Shown here: positions 38,847-47,052 of the stretch, piece by piece
Layout: each line of letters begins with the position of its first letter
Numbering within the stretch: the stretch's first letter is position 1
DNA from: an uncultured Latescibacterota bacterium
GTDB lineage: Bacteria; Latescibacterota; UBA2968; UBA8231
DNA length: 64,000 bases
Direction of reading: 5' to 3'
Assembly (NCBI GenBank): GCA_951813615.1
Contig: OX638377.1
Span: 682,001-746,000 of the forward strand
Translations under genes and position numbers: made by a program
The notes under the pieces: model-generated
Database searches by the model: none
The model's input: the letters and a program-made list of their open reading frames with translations, nothing else
Told to the model about the DNA's origin: nothing

Positions 38847-38877
38847 ATCCCACCAAGTTTTATACACGACCCAAAAT

Positions 38878-38963
38878 TTGGAATAGGAACGCCGGAGGTA
38901 TAAGATGACTAATGTTGACAAAAACGTCGAAATTAACTTACCCCTCAAAAACCTCATTGACAC
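38878..38963 (+). repeat. Duplicated 5' end of the 101-residue gene, copy 1
   Basis: The 86 bp covers the ribosome site (CGCCGGAGGTATAAG), the ATG and the first 19 codons, and matches 39367-39453 with about nine differences. It ends at ATTGACAC, where it joins a fragment of glnD. Confidence 0.85.
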
Positions 38964-38997
38964 TTCTACATCGTCGATGCTCGTTGGTGAGCGCTAA
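38905..38997 (+). pseudogene. Truncated copy of the 101-residue gene fused to a glnD tail fragment
   Basis: The frame begins like the gene at 39394 (MTNVDKNVEINLPLKNLIDT). After codon 20 it switches to sequence copied from elsewhere and ends at a TAA after 30 residues. The junction contains 18 bp (38963-38980) identical to the glnD 3' region at 29345-29362, then runs into the GTGAGCGCTAAA sequence that normally lies between glnD and the MNT gene. It is a recombination scar, not a working gene. Confidence 0.75.
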
Positions 38998-39029
38998 AAC
39001 CCGGCAGACCGAATCCGCGAGGTGAAGGA

Positions 39030-39365
39030 ATGACACAAGTTACCGACGATCTTCTCGACCAGATGGTCCAAGCCATCGTCGCCGAGGTTGATCCCGAGCA
39101 GGTGATCCTCTTCGGCTCTCGCGCCCGGGGCGATGCGCGGGAAGATTCGGATGTCGATCTGGTGGTGGTGGAGGCCAAGCCGTTTGGGAAGACGCGGAGC
39201 CGGCACCAAGAGGTGGTCCGACTATACAAGGTCCTCGCCGGATCGGGTGTTCCAAAGGACATCCTCGTTTATAGCCGCGACGACGTCGAGTACTGGCGCG
39301 ACTCCCTCAACCACGTTCTGGCGAGGGCGCTGCGGGAGGGGAAGGTACTTTATGAGCGACGTTAA
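39030..39365 (+). CDS. MNT-type minimal nucleotidyltransferase, copy 2 (orphan)
   Basis: A 111-residue paralogue of the gene at 29487. The first 55 codons are nearly identical in DNA, with almost all differences synonymous, and include the same GSRARG and SDVDLVVVE active-site motifs. The second half has diverged (HQEVVRLYKVLAGSGVPKD against RLEAARVYGAVAGFDALTD), though YSRD and WRDS are kept. No HEPN gene follows. The next gene is the small 101-residue protein, 28 bp downstream. Conserved synonymous change suggests it is under selection. Confidence 0.88.
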   Translation: MTQVTDDLLDQMVQAIVAEVDPEQVILFGSRARGDAREDSDVDLVVVEAKPFGKTRSRHQEVVRLYKVLAGSGVPKDILVYSRDDVEYWRDSLNHVLARALREGKVLYERR

Positions 39366-39366
39366 A

Positions 39367-39453
39367 TTGGACTAGGAACGCCGGAGGTATAAGATGACTA
39401 ATGCTGACAAGAACGTCGAAATTAACTTGCCCCTCGAAAATCTTATTGACACC
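39367..39453 (+). repeat. Duplicated 5' end of the 101-residue gene, copy 2
   Basis: The intact-gene counterpart of 38878-38963. Together the copies flank the MNT gene as an 86-bp direct repeat, as expected if the MNT cassette entered at the start of this gene and duplicated it. Confidence 0.8.
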
Positions 39454-39699
39454 CTCTGCAAACTGCCTCCTGATACTCTGAGGGAAGTCAAACAAAGGAT
39501 TGAAAAGCAACTTCAAGACCCTGATCGGTCTCAACAGCCGTTGGATGACCTCCATGAGGACGACTTGTGGGGTTTGGAAGGGAGTCGAGAAAGCGCCGAT
39601 GGCGTGGAGGCTCCGGTCTCGATGGAGGAAGTTCTCAGAATTACATCTAAGTTCAAAGGGTCCATGGCAAAGATCGTGAGCGAAAAACGCTTGGAATAA
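39394..39699 (+). CDS. Small protein of unknown function (antitoxin-like size)
   Basis: A 101-residue protein with a good GGAGG ribosome site. The N-terminal part NLPLENLIDTLCKLPPDTLREVKQRIEKQL looks like the short leader helix pair found in several antitoxin-type small proteins. The middle is acidic (LDDLHEDDLWGLEG) and the end is basic. I do not recognise a family. A toxin gene does not follow; the next gene is convergent. Its 5' end is duplicated upstream of the MNT gene. Confidence 0.55.
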   Translation: MTNADKNVEINLPLENLIDTLCKLPPDTLREVKQRIEKQLQDPDRSQQPLDDLHEDDLWGLEGSRESADGVEAPVSMEEVLRITSKFKGSMAKIVSEKRLE

Positions 39700-39786
39700 T
39701 CGAGATCAAGGCGTATCCTGAGCGAATCCTAGCACCAAAAAAAGCAACTTGCGCGTCAATCCCACTCCAGATGCAACTTAGCCCGC

Positions 39787-41478
39787 CTAATACGCCCGCG
39801 TCGTCCGCCCCAACTCCTCGGCCTCAATCCACTTCCGCAACACGGCACCAGAGCGCGCCAGCAGCTCTCGATAAGGCCGCTCCAATGTCTTGTTTTTTGG
39901 GTTTTTTCCCGACTGCCGTGGCACCGCGTTGAACCGCCCCCGCGCCTCGACGATGTTGCGGCTCGGATTGTGCACGGCGATCGTCAATACCCGTGCGCTG
40001 TAGCCCTCTGGATCGGCCACCTGCATGGACCATACCGACTTGCTGCCCCTCCGGCAGTTGGACACATAGGAGGCGACGCAGTGGTTCATCGCCCGGCCCT
40101 CCAGCGTGAGTTCTCTCTTGGAAGTCAGCTCGCAGATGGTCCAACGCAGCCCTTCCTCTTTGTCGTCCATCCACTCAAAGTTAGCTATGCTCGACGACTC
40201 CCAACTCCCACCGGGCTGGCGGTTATCGCGGGCTAGGCGCTCGTGCCATTCATCAACTTGGCGCAGGAGTTTGACTGCGCCGCGCCCCTTCATGGTGTAG
40301 TTGGGCTGCGGTGGCTCACCTTCCTCTGTGGGGACGAATTTTTGGTAATTGATGTAATCGACGATTGGTCCCACCATGTCCGGGTCGAGCATGGGGTTTT
40401 CGACGAGGAAGAATACGACTGTGCTCCAGAAGGATTCGTCGGCGAAATTGCGACCCAATTCCGTGGTTATTACGGCCTGAGCGAGTGCCTCGCTGCCCTC
40501 TTGACCCATCACTTGTGCCCAGCGCAGGGCCTCGGTCGCCGTCAGCTCGCTTGGGGCCTCGGCAAAGATGTGTGCCATGCGCTTGGAGAGCACCAATGGC
40601 AGGTCTGCTGTGCGGATGTTTTGCCCGCTGCCCACGTGGATGAACCACCCTTGCTGGCGTTGGGCTTCTGGCTCCCAGCCGCCGAACCACACCGAATCCA
40701 AGCAGGACGGCACGTCGTAGCGAGCCAATAGGAAGCGGACCAGCGCGGCGAATTGCCGACGGGAGTTGCGGCTGTCTGGCTTCCACTCGGACGGAGACTG
40801 CTGCCAAGCGCGGCTGTGTCGCGCCAACGCGCCGAGGGCCTCGACGAAGGTGTTACCCTCCACTCGCCCCAAGCGATGGAGAGCTGGCCGCGCGTCGAGC
40901 AGGTTGGACGCCCGTTTCTCTACGTGTAGCAGCAAATCCCGTAGCTGCGCCCGCTGGTCGCCGGCCAAGCCGACAAAGGCCCGATGGATCAGGCGCAAGA
41001 CCTCGGTGCGCAGCTCTTCCTCGGCGATGGCCCCGTCCCAGAGCTGGTGGATGATGTCTTTGGTGCGTCGGCTGTGCTTGCGGCCCTTGTGCAGGGCTTG
41101 GGTGCTCTGGATTTGCTGGTGGAGCTTGAGTTCCTTGCTGCGCTGGGCGTCGCTTTTGTGGACGGCGTCGCCGAGCCCTTGTTGACGACACCACGTCTGG
41201 TAGGCGGCTACTCCGTCTAGCCCGAGTTGCGCGACGTGTTGGCGCAGGGCGTCTTCGGCTTGGGCGGCCTGTTGGTCGCGCTGGTGCGCGGCGCGCTCTT
41301 GCCGCCGCTCCTGCCAAGTCTTGCTCAGGGCCGCGCTAAATCCGTGCTGGCGGCACCAGACCTTGTAGGCTTCGATGGCCTCTAAGCCTAGCGATGCCAT
41401 GTGTGCGCCCAACTCGGCATTGGCGCGCGCGGTGGCACCCCGGCGACGGCTCTTTTTGCGCTTGAGCTGTTTAGCCAT
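39787..41478 (-). CDS. PcfJ-like protein
   Basis: A 563-residue basic protein. The C-terminal part holds the PcfJ signature: EGRAMNHCVASYVSNCRRG, followed by VWSMQVADPEGYSARVLTI. The N-terminus (about 15-115) contains two imperfect 55-residue repeats, each with LGLxxxxAYxxWCRQ. PcfJ proteins were first noted on conjugative plasmids and are common in mobile DNA, but their function is unknown. The ATG overlaps the stop of the threonine dehydratase gene by 8 bp, so it is probably read from the same message, an unusual pairing. Confidence 0.8.
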   Translation of the reverse strand: MAKQLKRKKSRRRGATARANAELGAHMASLGLEAIEAYKVWCRQHGFSAALSKTWQERRQERAAHQRDQQAAQAEDALRQHVAQLGLDGVAAYQTWCRQQGLGDAVHKSDAQRSKELKLHQQIQSTQALHKGRKHSRRTKDIIHQLWDGAIAEEELRTEVLRLIHRAFVGLAGDQRAQLRDLLLHVEKRASNLLDARPALHRLGRVEGNTFVEALGALARHSRAWQQSPSEWKPDSRNSRRQFAALVRFLLARYDVPSCLDSVWFGGWEPEAQRQQGWFIHVGSGQNIRTADLPLVLSKRMAHIFAEAPSELTATEALRWAQVMGQEGSEALAQAVITTELGRNFADESFWSTVVFFLVENPMLDPDMVGPIVDYINYQKFVPTEEGEPPQPNYTMKGRGAVKLLRQVDEWHERLARDNRQPGGSWESSSIANFEWMDDKEEGLRWTICELTSKRELTLEGRAMNHCVASYVSNCRRGSKSVWSMQVADPEGYSARVLTIAVHNPSRNIVEARGRFNAVPRQSGKNPKNKTLERPYRELLARSGAVLRKWIEAEELGRTTRAY

Positions 41479-42439
41479 TTTGCAAAATTCGCGCTAAGTG
41501 ATCGGCGGGCGCATTCCCGCCGCTGAGGATGCCGACTACCTTTTTGCCGGTTAGAGACTCGCGGATTTTCAGGGCTGCGGCTAGTGATGCGGCTCCGGCT
41601 CCTTCGGCTACTAGCTTGGCCTCGCGCGCCAACAGGCCGATGGCCGCGTCGATCTCTTCGTCGGTGACGAGCTCGAAGCGATCGACGAGTTCCCACATCA
41701 TGTGCGAGGTCATCGCAAAGGGCACGCGCGTGGCTAGCCCCTCGTGCCGCGTGGCCATGGGGGCCTCCACGTCGAGCCGCCGCTGCTGATAGGCCCGGTG
41801 GCAGACGGGAGCGCTCTCGCTTTGCACGCCGATGATCTCGACCGATGGGTTTAGGTGGCGGGCGACGAGCGAGATGCCGCAGATGCCGCTGCCGCCGCCG
41901 ACGGGCACGATCAGTGCTTCCACGTCGGGCAGGGCGGCAAAAATCTCCAAGCCCATGGTGCCCACGCCGGTGATCAGCAACGGCTCGTTGGCCGAGTGCA
42001 CGTAGCGGCAGCCCGTGCGGTGCGCTTCGCGCTCGACTTCTTCGCGCGCCTCATCGAAGTCGCGGCCAAAGAGGCGGACTTCGGCACCGAGGGCGCGCAT
42101 GGCCGCGACTTTGGCCGGGTTGCTGGCGCGTTCCGGCCCGTAGATGGTCACTGGCGTGTCAAAGAGCTGGCCGGCGTACGCCAGCGACTGGCCGTGGTTG
42201 CCGGTACTCGCGCTGATGACGCCCCGCTGCCGCTCGGCCGGGGACAAACGCCCGATGAGGTTGACGCCGCCGCGCACCTTAAAGGCTCCCACGGGCTGCA
42301 AGTTCTCGCACTTGGCGTGGTATTCGCAGCCCAGCATTTGCGAGAGCTTATAGCAGTGGACGAGCGGCGTCGGCGCGAGATGTGCGCCGATAAACGCTGC
42401 GGCCTCTTCCACTGCCGCGAAAGTCGGTGTGTCCGTCAT
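41471..42439 (-). CDS. Threonine/serine dehydratase (PLP, fold type II)
   Basis: A 322-residue catabolic-type threonine dehydratase without the C-terminal ACT regulatory domain of IlvA. The PLP lysine lies in GAFKVRGG, the substrate loop reads SASTGNHGQSLAYA, and the phosphate-binding loop is VGGGSGICG. I choose the ATG at 42439 because AAGGA precedes it by ten bases; upstream ATGs at 42448 and 42466 lack this. The expected reaction is deamination of threonine or serine to a 2-oxoacid. It is divergent from an EamA exporter gene, and such pairs sometimes handle amino acids together. Confidence 0.9.
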   Translation of the reverse strand: MTDTPTFAAVEEAAAFIGAHLAPTPLVHCYKLSQMLGCEYHAKCENLQPVGAFKVRGGVNLIGRLSPAERQRGVISASTGNHGQSLAYAGQLFDTPVTIYGPERASNPAKVAAMRALGAEVRLFGRDFDEAREEVEREAHRTGCRYVHSANEPLLITGVGTMGLEIFAALPDVEALIVPVGGGSGICGISLVARHLNPSVEIIGVQSESAPVCHRAYQQRRLDVEAPMATRHEGLATRVPFAMTSHMMWELVDRFELVTDEEIDAAIGLLAREAKLVAEGAGAASLAAALKIRESLTGKKVVGILSGGNAPADHLARILQNG

Positions 42440-42532
42440 TGATTGCATCCTTAGAATATTCATCATTTGACGCGAGGGTTCAATCTCGCTATGGTCAACC
42501 GGCCCAATTCACCCGAATTGACTTTATAAAAA

Positions 42533-43381
42533 ATGAACGCCGATGTCTGGGGGCTCGTGTTGGCGGCGGCCATCGGCCACGCCTTGTGGAATTTCGCTGC
42601 CTACAAGGTCTCTGGCAATGTGGCCGTGCTCTGGCTCTCCTTTGCCTCGGGCATCCTGTTCATAATGCCGCTGTGCGCTTATCTCTGGTGGCAGGGCACG
42701 CCGCTGATCCTGTCGTGGCCGGCCGGCCTCTGCTTGCTGGCTACGGGCATTTTTCACGGGCTGTACTTTGCGCTGCTGGCGCGGGCGTACGAGCACGGCG
42801 AAATTTCTACGGTGTACCCGATCGCGCGCGGTTCGGGCGTGGGGCTGACGGCCTTTGTGGCTTATCTCAGCTTGGGCGAGGATATTTCGCTGCTGGGCGC
42901 GGGCGGGATTGCCCTAGTTTTTGCGGGGATTCTTTGCGTTGGCGCTCCGGCCCTCAAGCTCCAGGCGCGGGGTTTACAACTGGCCTTGGGCGTGGGGCTG
43001 ACGATTGTCTGTTATTCGCTGATCGACAAAGTAGGCGTGGGATACGTGCAACCGATTTACTACATCTGCGGCATGTGGATTATTGCTACCCTGATGCGCA
43101 TGCCCTTTGTGGTGCGCCGATACGGCATGGAACTGCTGACGACGGCTCGCGACTTCTACGGGTATATCATCTTGATTGGCGCAGGCTCGCTGGCGACCTA
43201 TCTGCTGATACTGTACGCCTATACCCAAGGGCCGGTCAGCTATATCATTGCCGCGCGCGAGTCGTCGGTGGTAATCGGCGCGCTGCTGGGCTTGATTTTC
43301 CTCAAAGAACAGCTCACGGCGGTTAAGACCATCGGCATCCTCGCCATTGCCGGAGGCTTGATACTGCTCAGAGCGAGTTGA
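42533..43381 (+). CDS. EamA/DMT-family transporter
   Basis: A 282-residue integral membrane protein with about ten helices arranged as two EamA repeats; the second begins near residue 145 (LQLALGVGLTIVCYSLIDK). YPIARGSGVGLTA and AARESSVVIGALLGLIFLKEQ are the paired family motifs at the ends of the repeats. It should export a small metabolite; substrates in this family range from amino acids to nucleotide sugars. It starts divergently from the threonine dehydratase and ends one base before the next gene's ATG. Confidence 0.9.
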   Translation: MNADVWGLVLAAAIGHALWNFAAYKVSGNVAVLWLSFASGILFIMPLCAYLWWQGTPLILSWPAGLCLLATGIFHGLYFALLARAYEHGEISTVYPIARGSGVGLTAFVAYLSLGEDISLLGAGGIALVFAGILCVGAPALKLQARGLQLALGVGLTIVCYSLIDKVGVGYVQPIYYICGMWIIATLMRMPFVVRRYGMELLTTARDFYGYIILIGAGSLATYLLILYAYTQGPVSYIIAARESSVVIGALLGLIFLKEQLTAVKTIGILAIAGGLILLRAS

Positions 43382-43382
43382 C

Positions 43383-43955
43383 ATGGAACCGCGCATTTTC
43401 CCCATCCACCCGCCGTCTGCCGCTCTGTTCGGCAAAGTGCTGGCCGCATCTTTTGCTGTGACTACTGTTTTTTTTGGGGTGCTGACCCTAGCGCTCTACG
43501 CGGCTATTGACCCGGACGGCCCGGTCGCCCGCGTCGCCGCGCCCGTGGCCTTGGGCTCGTCGTACGTGCTGATGCTGTTCATCTTTTTCTCGGTCTTTAT
43601 TTGGTTTTATTTGAGTGCTCGCCGCACGGATTTCGTCTTGATAGAGGGCCATTTGCTGATCCGGAACAGCGCCCATGGCAAGCACTTCACCTACGACGAG
43701 CTAAAGGTAGAAGAGGCCCGCGTCGTCGATTTGTCGGCTGAGCCCCAATACCGGCCCAAGGCCAAAATTTTTGCCATTAGCGCGTTCTTTTTTCGCGGAG
43801 GGGCGTTTTATCTGCACAGCGGGGAAAAGGCGCACGTTTTCTACACGGGTACGCCGTGCGCTGTGTATATTCCAACGCGCGGTTCCCATGCCCTCTTGCT
43901 CGGCCCGGTCGATCCAGCCGTTTTTTTGCACGCCTTGCGAGAAGTGACACACTAA
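43383..43955 (+). CDS. Membrane protein of unknown function (PH-like C-terminal domain)
   Basis: A 190-residue protein with two membrane helices (about 18-40 and 52-75), followed by a soluble beta-rich domain starting DFVLIEGHLLIRNSAHGK. That part resembles the small bacterial PH domains found after two helices in many membrane proteins. No catalytic motif is visible. The ATG follows the EamA stop after a single base, so the two are translationally coupled. Confidence 0.7.
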   Translation: MEPRIFPIHPPSAALFGKVLAASFAVTTVFFGVLTLALYAAIDPDGPVARVAAPVALGSSYVLMLFIFFSVFIWFYLSARRTDFVLIEGHLLIRNSAHGKHFTYDELKVEEARVVDLSAEPQYRPKAKIFAISAFFFRGGAFYLHSGEKAHVFYTGTPCAVYIPTRGSHALLLGPVDPAVFLHALREVTH

Positions 43956-43976
43956 CACCTTTTGGAGGAGATTTTC

Positions 43977-44990
43977 ATGGCGTATCACGTATATATTTCA
44001 AATTCGGGTAGCAACTTTTTTTCGCATTTCCTGATGGATGAAGACACTGGCGAGTTAGAGCCGCAGCCCAATATCGAGTTGGGGGACTCCCCGGGGGCAG
44101 TGACTGTGCGCCCGGATGGGACGCAGATGTTCGTGGCTTTGCGCTCGGCCCAAAAACTGGCTAGCTATGCGGTTGATGGAGAGCAGGGGACGCTGGCCAA
44201 GCTCGCGGAGACGAGCCTAGAAGAAGGCCCGCCCTATCTGTATTTGGACAACTCTGGTGCCTTTTTGCTATCGTCTTACTACGGGTCGGGTCAGGTCGGC
44301 GTGCACGGGGTGGCCGCGGACGGTGCGATCTCGGCCGAGCCGCTGCAGATGATCCCTACCGCAATACGCGCCCACAGCATCCAGACCGACCGCTCGAACC
44401 GCTTTGCCTTTGTGCCGCACACCAACCCGTCTAACGCGATATTTCAGTTTCGCTTTGACGAGCAAACCGGGCGGCTGACGCCCAACGACCCGCCGAAGAT
44501 AGAACCGGCTACGCCCGAAGGGCCGCGCCACTTCGCCTTCCACCCGACCCGCGACCTTCTCTATTCGGTCAACGAAGACGGCAGCACGGTGTCGGCTCAC
44601 CACTTCGACCCGGAGGCCGGGACGCTGTCGTCGTTTCAGGTTATCTCAACTTTGCCGGAGGGATTTAACGGCGAGGACAACACCACCGCGGAAATAAAGA
44701 TCACGCCCGATGGTCAGTTTCTCTACGGGTCCAATCGCGGCCACGATTCCTTGGCCCTTTTCGCCATTGGCGACGATGGGCAACTGACGGCCAAAGGACG
44801 CTATCCCACTGAGGCGACGCCTCGTTTTTTTGAGTTAGATCCGAGCGGCCGCTTCGCCTATTCGGTCGGACAGGGATCGGGGCGGTTGACCTCGTATAGT
44901 ATTGACGCAGCTACAGGTGAGATGACGCCCTTGAAGCAACACGAAGTAGGGGAGGGTCCGCTGTGGGTCACCTTTGTAAAACAGGGATAG
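43977..44990 (+). CDS. Lactonase-type seven-bladed beta-propeller (6-phosphogluconolactonase family)
   Basis: A 337-residue protein from the ATG at 43977, which has GGAGGAG upstream. Repeated propeller blades carry DxxTGxLxP turns such as DEDTGELEPQ, DEQTGRLTPND and DAATGEMTPL. PEGPRHFAFHPTRDLLYSVNE and DGQFLYGSNRGHDSLALF are hallmark segments of the family (Lactonase, PF10282). Members hydrolyse sugar lactones in the pentose phosphate pathway or unrelated lactones. There is no signal peptide, so it is cytoplasmic. Confidence 0.88.
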   Translation: MAYHVYISNSGSNFFSHFLMDEDTGELEPQPNIELGDSPGAVTVRPDGTQMFVALRSAQKLASYAVDGEQGTLAKLAETSLEEGPPYLYLDNSGAFLLSSYYGSGQVGVHGVAADGAISAEPLQMIPTAIRAHSIQTDRSNRFAFVPHTNPSNAIFQFRFDEQTGRLTPNDPPKIEPATPEGPRHFAFHPTRDLLYSVNEDGSTVSAHHFDPEAGTLSSFQVISTLPEGFNGEDNTTAEIKITPDGQFLYGSNRGHDSLALFAIGDDGQLTAKGRYPTEATPRFFELDPSGRFAYSVGQGSGRLTSYSIDAATGEMTPLKQHEVGEGPLWVTFVKQG

Positions 44991-44996
44991 ATGCGC

Positions 44997-45491
44997 TTAT
45001 TCGGCTTCTGGAGGGCCGAGCAATTCGTCTAGTTTGGCCTTGAGCTTCAGTTCGTCTCCGGGCCGATACCCTTGATGCTTGTACCACACCGTCCCGTCGG
45101 CCGCAATAATCAGGGTCGCTGGGACGCCTGCTAGGTGGAACTGCTTGAGCACCTCGTTGGTCTTGTCCAACAGAACCGGCAGTTTGAGTTTGTGGCGCTG
45201 CATAAAGGGCCGCACCTTGGGCAGGTTTCTCGGGCCATCGACGTTGATCGTCAGCACCTGGACGCCGCGCTTGGCGTATTTGTCGGCTAGGGCTTGGAGC
45301 TTGGGCAGGCTCTTGATACAGGGCTTGCACCAAGTCGCCCAGAAGTCGAAGACTACCGGCCCTTTTTTGAGTGCCTCCACCAGCGAAAAGGTCGAGCCGT
45401 CGAGGTTTTCCAACACGAGTTGCGGCGCCTTTTCGGCGCGAGCCGAGGCGACGAGTAGCAAGCAGGTTGCCAATGCGAAAATTGGTTTCAT
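44997..45491 (-). CDS. TlpA/ResA-like thiol-disulfide oxidoreductase, exported
   Basis: A 164-residue thioredoxin-fold protein starting at the ATG at 45491, with GGAGG upstream. The signal peptide ends near ASARAE. The active site is WCKPC (Cys55, Cys58) inside FWATWCKPC, and the cis-Pro loop is AGVPATLII. It probably reduces disulfides or cytochrome c apoprotein in the periplasm. It is divergent from an outer-membrane protein gene, with only 35 bp between the starts. A selenocysteine-containing relative of the same broad fold lies 2.5 kb away. Confidence 0.9.
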   Translation of the reverse strand: MKPIFALATCLLLVASARAEKAPQLVLENLDGSTFSLVEALKKGPVVFDFWATWCKPCIKSLPKLQALADKYAKRGVQVLTINVDGPRNLPKVRPFMQRHKLKLPVLLDKTNEVLKQFHLAGVPATLIIAADGTVWYKHQGYRPGDELKLKAKLDELLGPPEAE

Positions 45492-45526
45492 TGTGGGCCT
45501 CCGTTTTCCTCTATAAGGACCAAGCC

Positions 45527-47050
45527 ATGCGCTCAGTTCCCGCATTTGTGCTGTTGCTGGCCGCTCCCCTCCAGGCCGAGTTGCGTCTTTCGGCCCTGAC
45601 CGAAGGCCAAGTCGGCAATCTGCCCGGTGCGCAGCCCAGCGATTTGCGGACGGTCTATCATCAGTTCAGTCTCGACTATGCAATCGCCGATTTCCAGGTC
45701 GGGGTCCGCGGCGAGACTTTTGGCACTAGTGCAGCCAATCGCAATTACGGTCAGCTTCTCCAGCGCTCTGCTTCCTATCGCCGGAGTGGTTTTGAAGCCA
45801 CGGTTGGCAATTTCTACGCCATCGTTGGCAGCGGCCTGCTCCTCCACGCCTTTGAGTTGCCCGGCGTCATCACCGAGGTGCGGGGCAGTCGTCGTCGCTA
45901 CCAGATCGTGCGCGATCTCGACGGCGTTCAGGTGCGCTACCGCGCCAAGCGGGCCGAGGTGCTGCTGTTGCGCGGTGCGCCGATCAATAGTGCGCTGCCG
46001 CCCGGCTTGGAGGGGGTTGACCGCCGACCAGACGCGCTCCACGCTGGCTCGTTCCAGCTCAAGCCGCACCCGCACTTCGACGTTGGTGTTAGCGCCATCC
46101 GCTACCCAGCCGGCAGGCGGCAAGAAACAGGCGCGGCCTTCAATGCCCGCTGGCGGCTCGCACCGCTGCTGGCCCATCTTGGTCTCACCGGAGTGTATGC
46201 CGATCTTCAAGGTGAGTACGCTCAGCGCGATGTGGCGTTTGATCGCTTCTTTTCGCTCGATCGCAGTTTGGGGCGCGCTCTGTACCTGGCGACCACCTTG
46301 GCGTTTGGACCGTTGGGCTTGAGCTTGGAATACAAAGACTACGAGGACTTCGCCCTTGAGCACATCAACAATCCTCCGCCCCTGATCCGCGAGCACTCGG
46401 CCTATCTCCTCAACCGCATCACCCACGACTTGCTCGCCGATGACGAGCAGGGCTATCAAGCCGAACTGAGTTACGCCCTACCCAGTGGTCAGACCCTCAC
46501 CGCCAATGCGACTCGCGCCACGCGCCGCCGCGATCTGGGTGCAGACGACGACAACGTCCTGCGCGAATTCTTTGTGGAGCTGGAATCGCCCTTGGGTCAA
46601 CAAGCCGATGTGCAGCTTTTTGCCGACTTCAATCACAATCGGATTCTCCTCGACGACAAAAGCCGCCTTTTGGGCACGCACTGGGAGTGGTTTCCAGATG
46701 GGGCCTACACCTTCGAGTTCGACGCGCAATTTCAAGACGTCGATCGGCGGTTTGGCGATCTGGCACTTCCTTACACCAATCACTATTATGCCCTAGTGGT
46801 CCACCGCACCCCCGGCCTCTCTGCCGCCGTGCAGGTCCAGCGCACCTCCGACGAGTTGGAAACCGGGGCCGATCCCTCTGGCATCACGTGGTGGCGGGGC
46901 CTCAACATTGGTGCTGACCTTGGCGAGGCCCATCGCCTCAGTGTTTTCGCCGGCCAGCGCCGCTCGGGCCTAGCCTGCACAGCCGGCATCTGCTATGAGG
47001 TGCTAGGGTTCAAGGGCGTCGAAGTCCGGCTACTCAACCGCTTCTTCTGA
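45527..47050 (+). CDS. Predicted outer-membrane beta-barrel protein (DUF6029-like)
   Basis: A 507-residue exported protein. A short signal peptide ends at PLQAE. The body is a succession of amphipathic strands with FQVGVRGETFG, GNFYAIVGSGLLLHAFE, LSLEYKDYEDFALE and a final strand LNRFF with terminal Phe, as in barrel proteins. It resembles DUF6029-type proteins of Bacteroidetes, mostly through the GNFY...G.GLLL...E stretch. It ends 2 bp before the stop of the convergent selenoprotein gene, and the TlpA-like gene is divergent upstream. Role unknown. Confidence 0.72.
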   Translation: MRSVPAFVLLLAAPLQAELRLSALTEGQVGNLPGAQPSDLRTVYHQFSLDYAIADFQVGVRGETFGTSAANRNYGQLLQRSASYRRSGFEATVGNFYAIVGSGLLLHAFELPGVITEVRGSRRRYQIVRDLDGVQVRYRAKRAEVLLLRGAPINSALPPGLEGVDRRPDALHAGSFQLKPHPHFDVGVSAIRYPAGRRQETGAAFNARWRLAPLLAHLGLTGVYADLQGEYAQRDVAFDRFFSLDRSLGRALYLATTLAFGPLGLSLEYKDYEDFALEHINNPPPLIREHSAYLLNRITHDLLADDEQGYQAELSYALPSGQTLTANATRATRRRDLGADDDNVLREFFVELESPLGQQADVQLFADFNHNRILLDDKSRLLGTHWEWFPDGAYTFEFDAQFQDVDRRFGDLALPYTNHYYALVVHRTPGLSAAVQVQRTSDELETGADPSGITWWRGLNIGADLGEAHRLSVFAGQRRSGLACTAGICYEVLGFKGVEVRLLNRFF

Positions 47051-47052
47051 TC

